Positions 44,301 through 52,450 of a DNA stretch of 64,000 nt are shown piece after piece. Within the stretch, counting starts at the first letter, position 1. Every line of letters starts with the position of its first letter. Where the stretch lies: NCBI GenBank assembly GCA_965276955.1, contig CBDIBP010000036.1, forward strand, positions 62,001 through 126,000. The letters are read 5' to 3'. Both the position numbers and the translations under genes were made by a program. Origin of the DNA: JABDEZ01 sp965276955. GTDB lineage: Bacteria > Bacteroidota > Bacteroidia > Chitinophagales > Chitinophagaceae. Under the pieces are notes generated by a model that was not told the DNA's origin, made no database searches, and was given only the letters and a program-made list of their open reading frames with translations.

Positions 44301-47030
44301 CAGGCAGGCTATGGCAAATAGTATATGCAGTATATTGGTAAAGGCACCCCGAACAGCCTCCAGTATGTGTTCTTTTAATATCAGGTCATTAGGCTTGTGG
44401 AATAGATGCCATGTTGCTGTCATCACGGTTTGCAGCAGCAACATACCTGTTACCAGCAGCGTCCATAGCCATGGCATAGGCAGCACCATCCAGCCCAGCA
44501 GCAGCAAAGTTATGAGTGCTATAGGGGTCAGGCTGCGCCTTATATTGTCAAATATTTTCCATCTTGCCAGCCACGATAGTTTGTTCCGTACCAGGTGCCT
44601 GTTCTTGTCGGGCACCCAGGGCATCATCCACCCGGCTATCTGCCAGTCACCACGTATCCACCTGTGCCGGCGCGCTACATCGGCCCTGTAGGTCGATGGG
44701 TATTCTTCATATAGTTGCACATCGCTGATGAGGCCGCAACGGGTGTAGCACCCCTCCAGCAGGTCATGGCTCAGTATCCTGTTGTCCGGGAATCTGTTGT
44801 TCAGCGACCGTTCAAAAATATCAACATCATATATCCCTTTACCAATGAAAGACCCTTCACCGAACAGGTCCTGGTACACATCAGACGTTACCCTTGTATA
44901 TGGATCAAGCCCCGAATCACTTTGATGTAATCGTGCATAGATAGAATTACCATTCTTGGGCAGGCTCACTGCTACCCGTGGCTGCAGTATCCCGTAGCCT
45001 TCTGTTACCCTTTGTTTCTGTTCGTTATACACCGCATGGTTGAGCGGGTGGGCCATTGTGGCCACGAATTTCCAGGCCGCATCACGCGGTAGTTGTGTAT
45101 CGGTATCCAGTGTTATGATGTACTTGATGTTCAGCAGCACACTATAGTCGCCTGTTATATGCGAGAAACAACCTTCTGCGCCGCCTCTTAGCAGTTCATT
45201 CAGTTCTGCCAGTTTACCTCTTTTACGCTCATAGCCCATCCAGGCCTTCTCCTTAGGGTTCCATTTCCGGGGGCGGTGAAATAAGAAAAATTTGTCCCCG
45301 GTCTTACCTGGATATTTCTCATTTAGTTTTTCTATCTCGGTCTGTGCCAGGTCTATCAATGCGTCATCATCCGGCATATTTTCCTGTGGCGCATCTCCAA
45401 AGTCTGTAAGCAACCCAAAATGGAGTTGCTCATCATTATTGGCCAGGAAGCGCACCTCAAGTGCTTCAGCCAGTTCTTCCACGCCACTTTTGCTGGTAAG
45501 CATAGTAGGTATCACTACAAGGGTACGCAGCGGCGCTGGTATACCTTTAGAGAAGTCCATCCGCGGCAGCAGTTGCGGCTTCACCAGCAGTGTCGCCACC
45601 CAGTTCACTATAGATACCGACAAATGGCAGCTGGATAAAAATGTAAGCAACCCTATCACCGGCAACAGCCAGTAAGCTATTTGATAATTGTAGGCCAGCA
45701 GCATAGCATATGCGCTGAACATTAGCGCTATCAGCATTATAGGCCACACATAAAATACAAGTGGATGTTTTGATGCCGCACGCTGCATCTTCTCTACTGA
45801 GGAGAATTTTATATTTACCGCACGCTCCAGTTCTTCCAGTCCTTTATCTACCAGGTAGTAGCCCACATGCCGCTTACGGTCAGTGCCTGGCACACTTGTA
45901 TTCGCAGCAGCACCCGCAAGCGATATTGCAGTGCGCGCCACGTGCTGTTCCGAAAGTTTACTTTTTTTAGCTACAGCCTCTACTATATGGCGGTAACGGT
46001 CGCGAGTGGAAAAATCCATGCGGCTGTATACCCCATCTATGTCCTCGCGCAGTGCTTCATCTATGCTGCTCAGCGATTCTACAAAGTCTCTCCAGTCTGT
46101 AGATCCCAGCAGGCGCAAGCTGGCTATACTATTGCTTATCGATACCTGGTCTGCGGCCTGTTTCTGGTTCTCCTGGTGCACCAGATCACTGCTGCTGCTG
46201 CCTGTTTCAGATAGCTGCTGTTCCATCCACGTCAGGGCCACAGCAAGTACCGGCCCCTTCCCTTGCAGCTGCCTTGCAAATTCCGCTACGAATGGGCTTG
46301 CAAGCGGTGGGTTAGACCGCGCCATGTCGGCTATAACAAGTATCAGGTTCTTGGCATCCTTCTCTGCCGATGCTATTAGTTGTTCTGCCCAGTATGCCGC
46401 CAGCTCCTGGTCTATCTTATCCATGGCTATGCGGGCAGCTACCCTGCGCAGGTTCTCTATCAGCGCCAGGCGCAGCATTATGGGTACGGCCCACAGCTCT
46501 CCTATAGTTAGCTTGGTCACTGTTTGGTAGGCCTCTACAAAACCCGCCAGGCTTCTAAAGTCTATTCGCCCATCACTGTGCGATATGATGTCCAGTGCTA
46601 TATCATACACCCTCGGCAGTCCTGCCGAAGGGCCGTTGGCAAGCCTCGGCAAGCTTTGGCTGTATCCTTTAGGCAGGTGCTTCTTACCTATTACTATGTG
46701 TTCCTCTATCAGGTAAAAGTTATCCAGTACCCACTCGCCGGCTGGCGTGATGCGTTTGTTCTCCTTTACGCTATCCACCAGCAGATTGCGTACTTCCAGC
46801 AATACCTTTTCGTTGTCAGAAAGCCTTTTTATAAGTTGGGCAGGCGCCTTGCCTGTCATCAGCTTATGCGATGCAGCAACTATCTTTCCTTGTTGCGCCA
46901 TCTGCTCCGATCCGAATAACTCAGATCGTATCGGGTCCTCGTGAATGTATTTCTGCGCGGGCCCAAAGCCCTGGAAATACGCGCGCATACGCAATAGTAT
47001 ATCGTAAACGGTATTCGTCGTGACCTTCAT
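38343..47030 (-). CDS. Cyclic beta-glucan synthase-like protein (NdvB/ChvB family, GT84 + GH94)
   Basis: At 2895 residues this is the largest gene here. Layout: an N-terminal ~420-residue region; membrane helices at ~425-480; a GT84 glycosyltransferase domain (~490-800) with TLDTDTQLPRDAAW near 641 and RRHRWIRGDWQIAGW near 790; further membrane helices to ~1010; a helical central region; then two carbohydrate-binding-like blocks and a C-terminal GH94 phosphorylase domain. The last has HPPTGRGVRTTCSDDFLWLP, SGDWNDGMDKVGAEG (~2575, with the DWND acid region) and GWTWYTGSAGWTYQL (~2806). In NdvB the GT84 part extends a glucan and the GH94 part sets chain length. Periplasmic or extracellular cyclic glucan serves in osmotic adaptation. 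The product linkage here is inferred. Confidence 0.92.
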   Translation of the reverse strand: MKVTTNTVYDILLRMRAYFQGFGPAQKYIHEDPIRSELFGSEQMAQQGKIVAASHKLMTGKAPAQLIKRLSDNEKVLLEVRNLLVDSVKENKRITPAGEWVLDNFYLIEEHIVIGKKHLPKGYSQSLPRLANGPSAGLPRVYDIALDIISHSDGRIDFRSLAGFVEAYQTVTKLTIGELWAVPIMLRLALIENLRRVAARIAMDKIDQELAAYWAEQLIASAEKDAKNLILVIADMARSNPPLASPFVAEFARQLQGKGPVLAVALTWMEQQLSETGSSSSDLVHQENQKQAADQVSISNSIASLRLLGSTDWRDFVESLSSIDEALREDIDGVYSRMDFSTRDRYRHIVEAVAKKSKLSEQHVARTAISLAGAAANTSVPGTDRKRHVGYYLVDKGLEELERAVNIKFSSVEKMQRAASKHPLVFYVWPIMLIALMFSAYAMLLAYNYQIAYWLLPVIGLLTFLSSCHLSVSIVNWVATLLVKPQLLPRMDFSKGIPAPLRTLVVIPTMLTSKSGVEELAEALEVRFLANNDEQLHFGLLTDFGDAPQENMPDDDALIDLAQTEIEKLNEKYPGKTGDKFFLFHRPRKWNPKEKAWMGYERKRGKLAELNELLRGGAEGCFSHITGDYSVLLNIKYIITLDTDTQLPRDAAWKFVATMAHPLNHAVYNEQKQRVTEGYGILQPRVAVSLPKNGNSIYARLHQSDSGLDPYTRVTSDVYQDLFGEGSFIGKGIYDVDIFERSLNNRFPDNRILSHDLLEGCYTRCGLISDVQLYEEYPSTYRADVARRHRWIRGDWQIAGWMMPWVPDKNRHLVRNKLSWLARWKIFDNIRRSLTPIALITLLLLGWMVLPMPWLWTLLVTGMLLLQTVMTATWHLFHKPNDLILKEHILEAVRGAFTNILHILFAIACLPYEAYYNLDAIIRTSWRMIVTNKGLLEWTVSTSTKVRGNKSLGATYRTMWIGPFLAIVSIAYLSSYEPTTIALAAPLLLLWLASPGIAWWISLPLKPKTADLDAHQKIYLQKLARKTWAFFDRFVGVADNFLPPDNYQEEPVEVIAHRTSPTNIGLSMLANLTAYDLGFISNKMLIERTANTVATINKLEKYRGHLYNWYDTQTLAPLYPRYISTVDSGNFAGHLITLRQGLYEVLWKGIIDPRIYEGISDTFYVIMDLMRTKNSAIQKFRIELDVLVLETPISVRDVLSKLDRLVVLAADLPQKTSEDVDHTCIEWMEALLAQINDARNNIMQLAPWVMEELPAGMQLSVLDNPTLMDVAKAENTLLPVIEEAIGTANETLAKWLTKITALVQEGSKHAAERVATIEALGKQCNEIADMEYEFLYDRSKKLFRIGYNVEEHRNDASYYDLLASEVRLCVFVAIAQGKMEQESWFALGRLLTHAGGEPTLLSWSGSMFEYLMPLLVMPTYENTLLDQTNRSSVARQIEYGRQRGVPWGISESGYNTVDTNLNYQYRAFGVPGLGLKRGLGDDLVIAPYATMLALMVAPEEATANLQQMTKEKYEGAYGFFEAVDYTPVRLPRGQTCAIVRSYMAHHQGMGLLSLSYLLLNKPMQRRFEAEPQIQATLLLLQERLPRATIFYSHTSDIVDTRVEVSEPQMRIINTPNTPVPEVHLLSNSKYQVVVTNAGGGYSCWKDLAVTRWREDATRDNWGMFCYIKDIENGDFWSNTFQPTLKPYKTYEAVFSMGHAEFRRRDNGIETYTEIVVSPEDDIEMRRLRITNRTSARRVIEVTSYAEVVLAPLSADMSHPSFSNLFVQTEILQGQGAIICTRRPRASNEQPPWMFHLMTVNGADSEAVWYETDRMKFIGRGNTVANPQAMEDGNTLSGSEGSVLDPIVAIRYRIVLKPNQVITIDMVLGIADTREVCTGMMEKYKDRHLKNRAFELSWTHSHVLLRQINAVEADAQLYSRLAGSIIYANANLRTEPAVINRNHKGQSGLWSYSISGDLPIVLLRVQDTENIEMVKQLVQAHAYWRLKGLYVDLVILNEDHGTYRQLLQDQILGLIAANNSVYNTDRPGGIFVRSVDQVSEEDRILFQTVARIIIDDSDGTLAEQLNRRVVVKTMPALLTPTIAHIPDREQRTVTLPADLIFFNGYGGFTKDGKEYIISITDGKTTPSPWVNVIANAGFGSVISESGGAYSWAENAHEYRLTPWNNDPVSDTCGEAYYLRDEETGYYWSPSPQPKCGTTPYITRHGFGYSVFEHIENGIHTEMWVYVDTQETIRFTVIKIKNLSGRQRKLTATGYMEWVLAELRPKSLMHVVTETDAETGALFSRNRYNTIFADMVAFFDVDETRRTVTTDRTEFVGRNGTLQNPEAMNRSKLSNKVSSGLDPCSAIQVAFDLYDGQEKEIIFRLGSGKNDADAQRIAKLFKGSVAASEARDRVHNYWNETLCAVQVDTPDEALNLITNGWLTYQTISSRIVARSGFYQSGGAWGFRDQLQDVISLVHTRPDIARAQILLCASRQFKEGDVQHWWHPPTGRGVRTTCSDDFLWLPYITARYVMATGDTGVLDEQVHYLEGRLLNHGEESYYDLPFASAQTDKLYNHCVAAIRNGFKFGTHGLPLIGSGDWNDGMDKVGAEGKGESVWLAFFQYNVLNQFAEIAQKYGDQAFVTECKNEAEKLHTNVNTNAWDGEWYRRAYFDDGTPLGSATNTECRIDSISQSWSVISGGGQPERSVMAMASVDKYLVRRDKALIQLLDPPFDKTGNNPGYIRGYVPGVRENGGQYTHAAIWTIMAFAALGDNEKVWELFSLVNPVNHGGTAESIETYKVEPYVMAADVYAVAPHTGRGGWTWYTGSAGWTYQLIVEHILGIKLENGKLLLQPCIPAKWKSFKLQYRYHSTHFDITVLQDNNRKAGLTMDGAKMPDNSLQLIDDGKTHVVALVISKG

Positions 47031-47136
47031 AGTATTTCCATTGTTTTAAAAACAATGCCATAAAAGTTACGGAGGTAGCATGGCATTGATTGCACTGTTA
47101 TATTAAACGTAGAATGTTCATTACCCACACATATCA

Positions 47137-47607
47137 CTACCTCTCTGTTTCTGATCTTAGTTTCATACTGGTTGACACCAGGTTGCTGCTGGCTTTGGCC
47201 AGCAATCTTTTTTCGGCATCATACACATGGCATTCTGCATTTATTATCTTCTTACCGTGCCTTATTATTTGTGCAGTGGCGGTCAGTCGTTCACCTTCTT
47301 TTATGGCATATAGAAAGTCTACTGTCAGGTTCATAGATGTGTAGTGGTGCTCTGCTTCCAGGCTCACTATGGCCCAGCCTATGCACTCATCTATCACCAG
47401 GCTCATCATGCCGCCGTGTATGTTGCCGTAAGGGTTCGTCATTTCCTTCCGCACAAGCATAGATATGGTTGCGCTGCCTTTCTCCATAGCTTCCAGGGTC
47501 AGCTGCATCCAGTTGCCCGCCTCCGATCGTGAGTCTGTCACCATCTTTCCCTCATAGTTGTCCCTTACCCACTCCAGCAGTTTGCCTGGTTCATATTTTG
47601 GTTCCAT
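47137..47607 (-). CDS. PaaI-family hotdog thioesterase
   Basis: A 156-residue single hotdog domain. The family motif NPYGNIHGGMMSLVIDECIG contains the HGG turn and the catalytic acidic Asp on the central helix. The later block MNLTVDFLYAIKEGERLTA is the conserved beta segment. It would hydrolyse an acyl- or aryl-CoA in the cytoplasm; the substrate is not predictable. It lies 5 bp from the YdeI-like gene upstream and is probably cotranscribed with it. It is not followed by a clear terminator before the cyclic glucan synthase start. Confidence 0.87.
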   Translation of the reverse strand: MEPKYEPGKLLEWVRDNYEGKMVTDSRSEAGNWMQLTLEAMEKGSATISMLVRKEMTNPYGNIHGGMMSLVIDECIGWAIVSLEAEHHYTSMNLTVDFLYAIKEGERLTATAQIIRHGKKIINAECHVYDAEKRLLAKASSNLVSTSMKLRSETER

Positions 47608-47612
47608 AGCTG

Positions 47613-48245
47613 TTATATCTTTTTCGCCTGCATTTTAGTGTGCAGTATTTGTATCATCTTTTCTATCCTGCTTGCCCGTGTCTCCGGCTTTTTAGCTTCA
47701 GTTATAGCTATCACATGCTCCTTCTTATGGCTAAAGGCAAGCTGGTCAAAATATGCTTGCATCCCTTCATATTGGCTTATTGCTGCTGCAGCATCTGCCG
47801 GCAGTTGCACAGTGCGGTTCTTAAAGTCTATGCCTTCCACCTGCCGCTCTTCCATAGGTATGCCTCTTATATAGCCACCTATCTCTTCTTTCTTTTTAAA
47901 GCGCAGTGCCGTCCAATCGCTGTCTATAGCTGCCGATGCTACAGGCTCATACCCCAGGCTAAAGATGGGTTGCCAACCTGTATCTCTCCCCAGGTCCGTA
48001 GGTATGCTGCCGCTTTTCTTTGGGTACGCGAACCATAGGAGGCCCTCAGCTTTTAGCTGCTTTATGATGCCCGGTGCTTTTGCAGCTATATCATTGCTTT
48101 GCTGCACAAAGCACACCACTTGTTCTGCATTATCTATACTAGTCTGTAGTTGGTACCCTGCAAATACATGGGCCAGGTGGGCAGGTGCATCTACCAGTAG
48201 CAGTGGCAGTTCTATTTTTAATTTCAACTTGTCTGTCAGTCCCAT
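47613..48245 (-). CDS. YdeI/OmdA-family protein with N-terminal DUF3052-like part
   Basis: A 210-residue cytoplasmic protein. The N-terminal half (LKIELPLLLVDAPAHLAHVF, LLWFAYPKKSGSIPTDLGRD) resembles DUF3052. The C-terminal half (YFDQLAFSHKKEHVIAITEA, KKPETRASRIEKMIQIL) is the YdeI/OmpD-associated OmdA domain. The Ser-His-Lys-Lys-Glu block and the Lys-Pro-Glu-Thr-Arg block are its hallmark. Some homologues give tolerance to peptides or bacteriocins; the role here is unknown. The start at 48245 (MGLTDKLKLK) is preferred, because the frame extends 19 codons upstream into the terminator of the preceding gene. Confidence 0.75.
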   Translation of the reverse strand: MGLTDKLKLKIELPLLLVDAPAHLAHVFAGYQLQTSIDNAEQVVCFVQQSNDIAAKAPGIIKQLKAEGLLWFAYPKKSGSIPTDLGRDTGWQPIFSLGYEPVASAAIDSDWTALRFKKKEEIGGYIRGIPMEERQVEGIDFKNRTVQLPADAAAAISQYEGMQAYFDQLAFSHKKEHVIAITEAKKPETRASRIEKMIQILHTKMQAKKI

Positions 48246-48278
48246 ATTTAATGCAAAGTGTCGTAAAGATATACATAA

Positions 48279-48315
48279 AAAAAGCAGGCTGGTGAGTACC
48301 ACCAGCCTGCTTTTC
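48279..48315 (-). terminator. Rho-independent terminator of the large T9SS cargo gene
   Basis: GCAGGCTGGT pairs with ACCAGCCTGC around a short loop, with AAA/TTT extension and seven T on the minus-strand 3' side. It is 18 bp after the stop at 48333. Confidence 0.85.
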
Positions 48316-48332
48316 TACTTTATAACAATGTG

Positions 48333-51300
48333 TTATTGATGCATCACTTCGAATAGCTTATTGATGATGCCTTCTGTAGTGCCCGCACGCAGTATATAGT
48401 TACCTGCTGGCAGCATGCTGATGTCAATATTTTGTGTTTTGCTGTTAGTAGCTGTAGTGTGGTAAACTTCCTGTCCTATAGCATTCACTATCACTATGTC
48501 TTTCAGCTCCAGGTTATCCAGTGCATTCACGGTCACAGTGGTGTTTGCCGGGTTAGGATACAGGTTTATATTACCACTCTTCTGGTTCACATTGGTGATG
48601 CCGGTCGGTATCTGCTTGGTCAGCGTATCATATCCACAGTTGTTATTTACTATCAGACTGATGTGGTACGGATAGTTATTAGCATATGTATGTACCGGGT
48701 TAGCCAGGTTCGATCCTGTGCCATCGCCAAAGTTCCAGGTATAGCCATCCACATTGCGCGCACCTGCTGCAGAGAAGGCATATGTAGTATTGTTCTGGCG
48801 GGTGTAGTTGATACCCAGTACATATGGCTGTGGCAATACGGTCACTGTTTTAGGCGTAGATACTGTAGTGCAATATTTGGTAACGGTCACATAAAAAGTA
48901 CCGGTGCTGTCTACATGTATGCGCTGGGTGGTATCGCCGGTGTTCCACAGGTATTTTGCGCCGGGGTTGCCTGCATCTACTATCAGGTTAGGTGTATAGC
49001 ATGCTGTGTCATTCGGGCCCAGGTTCACTACTGGTTTCAGGCCCACTGCTGCAGTTACAGGTACCCTGTTACTTTCGCAGTCCGATCCGCCTATATGGTA
49101 GTATATCGTACCGTCAAAGGTGAACTGGCTGGCATTATTCACGTTGTTGAAGAACCCGCAAAGCGATGCGCCACCTGCTGGTACAGAGTTAAGTGTCGAT
49201 GGTGCGCCAACAGCTACTGTCATATCACTGCCGGTCACTGTTGCAGCGCCAGCAGTGGTCACAGATGTGTTCTGCCCGTCATACACCATGTATATAGCGT
49301 AAGTAGTACCATTGGTCAGGTTGAACGGTATATGCAGGTTCACAGTGTAAGGATTCGATGTATTAGTGACATTCACAGAGGTCGACCCCAGGAAGTACCA
49401 GTTGCTTGGCGTGGTCTGGTTGCCTTGGTATGTTCCTTGCCTGTAGTAGATTGATACTGGTTGCAGACCCAGGTCGTTAAAATATACCTGCCAGCTGTCT
49501 ATGGTCAGGTTGGTGTTAGGTGTCAGGTTATACATGATACCACCACTGCAGCCAGGTGCCAGTGCCACACCAGTGGTACCCACTGCTTGGCTGAAGGCCA
49601 AACCTGGTGTAGATGCAGACACATAATAGGTAGTATTGTTGGTAAGGTTAGGGAAGGTTTGCGATGTACCGGTATAAACAACCGCACCGCCCGATGGGGC
49701 GTTGTACCAGTTATACTGGTTGCCTGTTACCGGTACCACACCTATCACGGCGTTATCTCCGCTGCACACCGTGTCCGACATCACTATAGGGTCGGCTGGC
49801 AGTGGGCTTATATTTACTACACTGTAGCTGGTATCATTGGGGTGGTTTTGGTCGTTACTCAGTGCAGAGTATACTTTCAGCAGGTAGCTGCCGCCCGTAG
49901 GTATTGTCATTGTCCCTATCAGGAATGTGGCCGATGCACCTGCGGCAAGCGTACCGGTGTAGGTACCATATATAGGTGTGCTGTTACCATCGTATGTAGC
50001 GCCTACTAAAAAGTTGGTTTGCGATGCTGTTCCTGTATTGGTCACAGTAGCGCTCACGTTAAATGTAGTATTGGCACATACACTGCTGCCGCCTGATGGC
50101 TGCAGCACTGCCGTAGTACCAAGGTCATTAAATGGTGCGGGTACTATGTTCACTATATAGTCTTCTGTTTCACCGGTAGTGCCGGTATTACATTGCCCCC
50201 CTGTATTTCCCGTGCGTATACGTAAAATAGCAGGGCCCAATGCTGCACCTGTTCCTATTTGGAAAGTAACTGTCGATGTATAGTCCAATGGATTTGTGCT
50301 CATTGTATAGGGTGTCCAGGTGGTGCCTATCAGTAAGTAGCATTCCGCATTAGAGCCCATAGTATTGGTACGCACTTGCACGGTGTAGGTACTACCTCTA
50401 TATAAGTTGGTCGTAGTATTTCCACTTGCTGGGTACATCATATACGCATTGGGTATTGCGGTATACGATTGATTTTGCAATGTTGTGTTCACTATCCGTA
50501 CACTGTCTATCAGTGGGCTATTGCCGCCGCCGCCAAGGTTAGTACCATTCGCTGGCTGGCACGCATTACATATGTAAGTTGGTGTCAATGATACAGAGAA
50601 CGTTGCCGATGTAGTGGATTGGTTATTAGAAAGATTAGTGGCTATCAAGCGATAATCAGTAGCAGACGTAATGCTGGTATTCAGGTAGCTGAAAGTATCA
50701 TTGATATTAACGAACGTATTTGCACCCGCCGGGCTGCTTTGCCATTGGTAATGTATACCGGTCTTCCATAAGTTCACGCTATCGTGTATATTAAAGCCGA
50801 CCCCTGAACAAATAGTAGATGGTCCACTAAGGCCAACCACGGGTGTTCCGGTTGCATTGGTAGCTATATTTACATTTATGTCGTCTATATTGATAGGGTC
50901 AGCTGAAGAATTACTATTGTAGGTTGCTATACCTAAGTAATAAATACCTGTTTTGTTGGGGGTAAAACTTCCGCTGGCAAGTGTATAGGTCGGAATATAC
51001 GTATTCGTAAGGCTAAATTCTCTTGGGTCTGTAGTAAAGACTGTTGTGACCAAGTTTGACGGCAATGTATCCAGTAGTGCATACATATTCCATCCTGATG
51101 TTTGGGCCAGATACCAATAGGTAAAGTTATATGTAGTACCTGCATGAAGCGCGAAAGCTCTGGTTAAAAATAGATTGGGATTAGTTGCTGATAAGCCAAA
51201 AGTAGATGGCATACTTAAGTAATCATTGCCACTGTGGGGTATCTTGTACGAAGGGGTAGAGGTAATTACGGTACCTACTCCGGGACTTCCGTAAGTACAG

Positions 51301-51482
51301 GTAGGTAACAAACCCGCTGTAGCAATGCCTTCAAAACCTTCACTGTAAGAAAGCATAACAGTAGTGCAGCCTTGGGCGTAAGACTTTTGGGTAAGCGCAA
51401 CAGAGCAAAGTAATACCAGTAACAACAGGTATTTTTTCGCATTCAGGTAGATAGGGGTAAATGTAGTAGCATTATACTTCAT
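48333..51482 (-). CDS. T9SS-secreted surface protein with GEVED, Ig-like and PKD domains
   Basis: A 1049-residue exported protein with a signal peptide cleaved near KSYAQ. After an N-terminal beta-sandwich-like region (~40-210) comes an Ig-like segment, a GEVED domain (CNACQPANG ... TGETEDYIVNI, ~300-440), a CARDB-like Ig domain, an Ig_7-like domain (PNLTNNTTYYVSAS), and a PKD domain (YTWNFGDGTGSNLANPVHTY, ~925-965). The C-terminus is a type A sorting domain (NLYPNPANTTVTV ... AIGQEVYHT ... PAGNYIL) for export by T9SS. No catalytic domain is recognised, so an adhesin or structural role is likely. It is monocistronic, with a strong terminator. Confidence 0.9.
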   Translation of the reverse strand: MKYNATTFTPIYLNAKKYLLLLVLLCSVALTQKSYAQGCTTVMLSYSEGFEGIATAGLLPTCTYGSPGVGTVITSTPSYKIPHSGNDYLSMPSTFGLSATNPNLFLTRAFALHAGTTYNFTYWYLAQTSGWNMYALLDTLPSNLVTTVFTTDPREFSLTNTYIPTYTLASGSFTPNKTGIYYLGIATYNSNSSADPINIDDINVNIATNATGTPVVGLSGPSTICSGVGFNIHDSVNLWKTGIHYQWQSSPAGANTFVNINDTFSYLNTSITSATDYRLIATNLSNNQSTTSATFSVSLTPTYICNACQPANGTNLGGGGNSPLIDSVRIVNTTLQNQSYTAIPNAYMMYPASGNTTTNLYRGSTYTVQVRTNTMGSNAECYLLIGTTWTPYTMSTNPLDYTSTVTFQIGTGAALGPAILRIRTGNTGGQCNTGTTGETEDYIVNIVPAPFNDLGTTAVLQPSGGSSVCANTTFNVSATVTNTGTASQTNFLVGATYDGNSTPIYGTYTGTLAAGASATFLIGTMTIPTGGSYLLKVYSALSNDQNHPNDTSYSVVNISPLPADPIVMSDTVCSGDNAVIGVVPVTGNQYNWYNAPSGGAVVYTGTSQTFPNLTNNTTYYVSASTPGLAFSQAVGTTGVALAPGCSGGIMYNLTPNTNLTIDSWQVYFNDLGLQPVSIYYRQGTYQGNQTTPSNWYFLGSTSVNVTNTSNPYTVNLHIPFNLTNGTTYAIYMVYDGQNTSVTTAGAATVTGSDMTVAVGAPSTLNSVPAGGASLCGFFNNVNNASQFTFDGTIYYHIGGSDCESNRVPVTAAVGLKPVVNLGPNDTACYTPNLIVDAGNPGAKYLWNTGDTTQRIHVDSTGTFYVTVTKYCTTVSTPKTVTVLPQPYVLGINYTRQNNTTYAFSAAGARNVDGYTWNFGDGTGSNLANPVHTYANNYPYHISLIVNNNCGYDTLTKQIPTGITNVNQKSGNINLYPNPANTTVTVNALDNLELKDIVIVNAIGQEVYHTTATNSKTQNIDISMLPAGNYILRAGTTEGIINKLFEVMHQ

Positions 51483-51966
51483 GATAAAACTATTTTATAC
51501 GTTCTTCGATATAAGCTCTAAGTTATTGTTTTTTTATACAAAAACGTAAAAATTGTTAAATTTTTATACTTATACGTTACAGCTTTTAGAACACATGTGA
51601 TCTTGCTTTTTCTGCCCAATAATAAATTCCCGTCCTCTTCAATACTGCCCTTGGTTGGGGTGGTATGGCTGGCTATGGCACACACAATAAAAGATCAATA
51701 ACCTGTATCATGCATACTCATATATAGATCACCTTTGGTTCTAAGCCTGCTCAACTCAATATTCACTCATCGTATAACAAATACAAATAGCAACATAAAA
51801 GATGTGGATATGTTTATTTGCCATCCCCACTCTTCACATCGTATCTTTATACTGCTGTTTACTACTATTCCGGATTGAAGATGATCCGGAAGATTTTGTT
51901 ATCTGTATTGACCATAGCAAATGATGATGTTCCCTATCCTCTTGTCCCACGGATCTTAATACGGAC
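51483..51966. other. Gene-free region upstream of the repeat pair
   Basis: About 480 bp with no convincing ORF, RNA gene or promoter. It includes the upstream region of the divergent T9SS gene, where a TTTTTG stretch occurs on the minus strand but lacks a proper -7 box. Two direct repeats follow (see next entries). Confidence 0.4.
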
Positions 51967-52101
51967 AAATTTCCGCCACCGAAAAAAATCGGTAAGACTG
52001 GAAATATCATTTCATCCTAATATACCAATACCATAAAGCATTTGATCACATTAACCTTCTAAAAATTACCACTTTCATTTTTTCTTACCAACCGGAAATT
52101 T
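51967..52101. repeat. MITE-like repeat, copy 1
   Basis: A ~135 bp element with inverted ends. The left end has AAATTTCCG, then about 15 nt, then GGTAAGA. The right end contains TCTTACC, a short spacer and CGGAAATTT, which pair with the left end. The left insert can fold locally (ACCGAAAAAAATCGGT). The interior AATACCATAAAGCATTT and CTAAAAAT-ACCACTTTCA is shared with copy 2. No ORF is conserved between copies. Confidence 0.7.
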
Positions 52102-52176
52102 CTAAATATCGTTCCCTCCTTTTTAATGAGGGGTGGCCTTTAGGCCCGGATGGTTGATCCCGCGGTTACTTATACC

Positions 52177-52308
52177 ATTTTCCGCTATCGGAAAAAATCG
52201 GTAAGAACAGAAATATATTTTACGCTAATAAACCAATACCATAAAGCATTTTACGACATTGACCTCCTAAAAATCACCACTTTCATTTTTCTTACCGACC
52301 GGAAATTT
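52177..52308. repeat. MITE-like repeat, copy 2
   Basis: A ~132 bp direct copy of the element at 51967-52101, offset by 210 bp, with roughly four of five bases the same by eye. The inverted ends are kept (TTTCCG and CGGTAAGA at the left; TCTTACCG and CGGAAATTT at the right). It ends 143 bp before the oxyR ATG. Confidence 0.7.
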
Positions 52309-52450
52309 TATTCTTTCTGTTTCATGAACAGCCAAATAAGCACACCATATATACACAACATCAATATTTAAACAACTGTTCAATTAAAACATGTACATAC
52401 GTCCATTTCTCGTTTTTATGTGTTAGGTTTGTATGACCATTCATCCAATT

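Noticed and set aside
51818..52371. Short open frames over both MITE-like copies, with similar peptides (FRHRKKSVRLEI and FRYRKKSVRTEI)
   Set aside because: The peptide similarity follows from the DNA repeat. The frames lose register inside the element, have no start context, and are not conserved as coding sequence.
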